Below are positions 6,181-7,315 of a DNA stretch of 7,315 bases, piece by piece. Source of the DNA: DASSHC01 sp035693105 (GTDB lineage: Bacteria; Chloroflexota; Chloroflexia; Thermomicrobiales; Thermomicrobiaceae); NCBI GenBank assembly GCA_035693105.1, contig DASSHC010000338.1, positions 1 through 7,315 on the forward strand, in the 5' to 3' direction. Every line of letters begins with the position of its first letter. Within the stretch, counting starts at the first letter, position 1. The position numbers and the translations under genes are program-made. A model generated the notes under the pieces. That model was given only the letters and a program-made list of their open reading frames with translations, had not been told where the DNA came from and did no database searches.

Positions 6181-6216
6181 GCGAGAGCAGCCAGCCATCA
6201 TGGAGGGAAGCAGTCG

Positions 6217-7152
<936 letters not shown>

Positions 7153-7198
7153 CGCGGCGGTATACGACCGTCGAGCAGGTTGAGCGCCATGAGAGGAC

Positions 7199-7315
7199 GA
7201 GTCCCTCGCCCGCGCTCGGGATGACAGAGTTAGTTTGGGGCTGACGACGACGATTAGTGCCGTCCGGGTAGGCCACATCCCTTACCCTGTCATCCCGACC
7301 GAAGTGGAGGGATCC
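7199..7315. repeat. Second copy of the 115-117-bp fold-back repeat, opposite orientation
   Basis: The arms at about 7199-7228 (CCCTCGCCCGCGCTCGGG then ATGACAG) and 7286-7315 (CTGTCATCCCGACCGAAG then TGGAGGGATCC) are imperfect inverted copies. In the orientation of this copy, GACGACGACGATT starts 44 bases in and CGTCCGG 62 bases in, exactly as in the reversed element at 3954-4070. It starts 47 bases after the cysK stop; the intervening 7153-7198 shows nothing recognisable. The window ends at the last base of the element. Confidence 0.85.

Overview
The window is GC-rich bacterial DNA with strong third-position GC bias, carrying five protein genes plus one cut by the left edge, and an unusually dense set of short hairpin-rich dispersed repeats. 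Organism: the GC content, the promoter style and especially the 'GGATCCCTCGACTGCGCTCGG' type and 'TGTAGGGGCAGACCCCCGTG' type intergenic repeats recall thermophilic or soil Chloroflexota (Sphaerobacter/Thermomicrobia-like or related). This is an inference from style; there is no rRNA or marker gene here.

Left part (1-3058, minus strand): a large GT39/PMT_2-type polytopic membrane glycosyltransferase (1304-3058) lies upstream of a membrane-anchored clan GH-A glycoside hydrolase (start near 949, running off the left edge). They are separated by 354 bases that hold a 249-bp fold-back repeat. Both look like envelope glycan genes.

Middle (3059-4075): a divergent promoter region drives the glycosyltransferase leftward and a small four-helix SPW-repeat membrane protein (3314-3685) rightward. 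It also holds a second fold-back repeat. After the SPW gene come a terminator-like hairpin of the same repeat family, a 166-bp stretch with clear protein-coding base periodicity but no intact gene, and a third fold-back element (3954-4070) ending five bases from the stop codon of the next gene.

Right part (4076-7315): an AI-2E/PerM family transporter (minus) is divergent from a two-domain sulfurtransferase (plus), with a palindromic AGTATACT core between them. The sulfurtransferase is followed 80 bases later by a cysteine synthase of the CysK type with several substitutions around the active site. Together these two suggest a small sulfur-assimilation or sulfur-recycling unit. The window ends exactly at the end of a second copy of the 3954-4070 element, in the opposite orientation.

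The most noteworthy signal is not a gene. Three different families of intergenic element all share one architecture: two inverted arms around a short spacer. In two of the families each arm is itself a hairpin, and the two arms differ by paired (compensatory) changes that keep the stems. No CRISPR, tRNA, rRNA, transposase or phage gene was seen.
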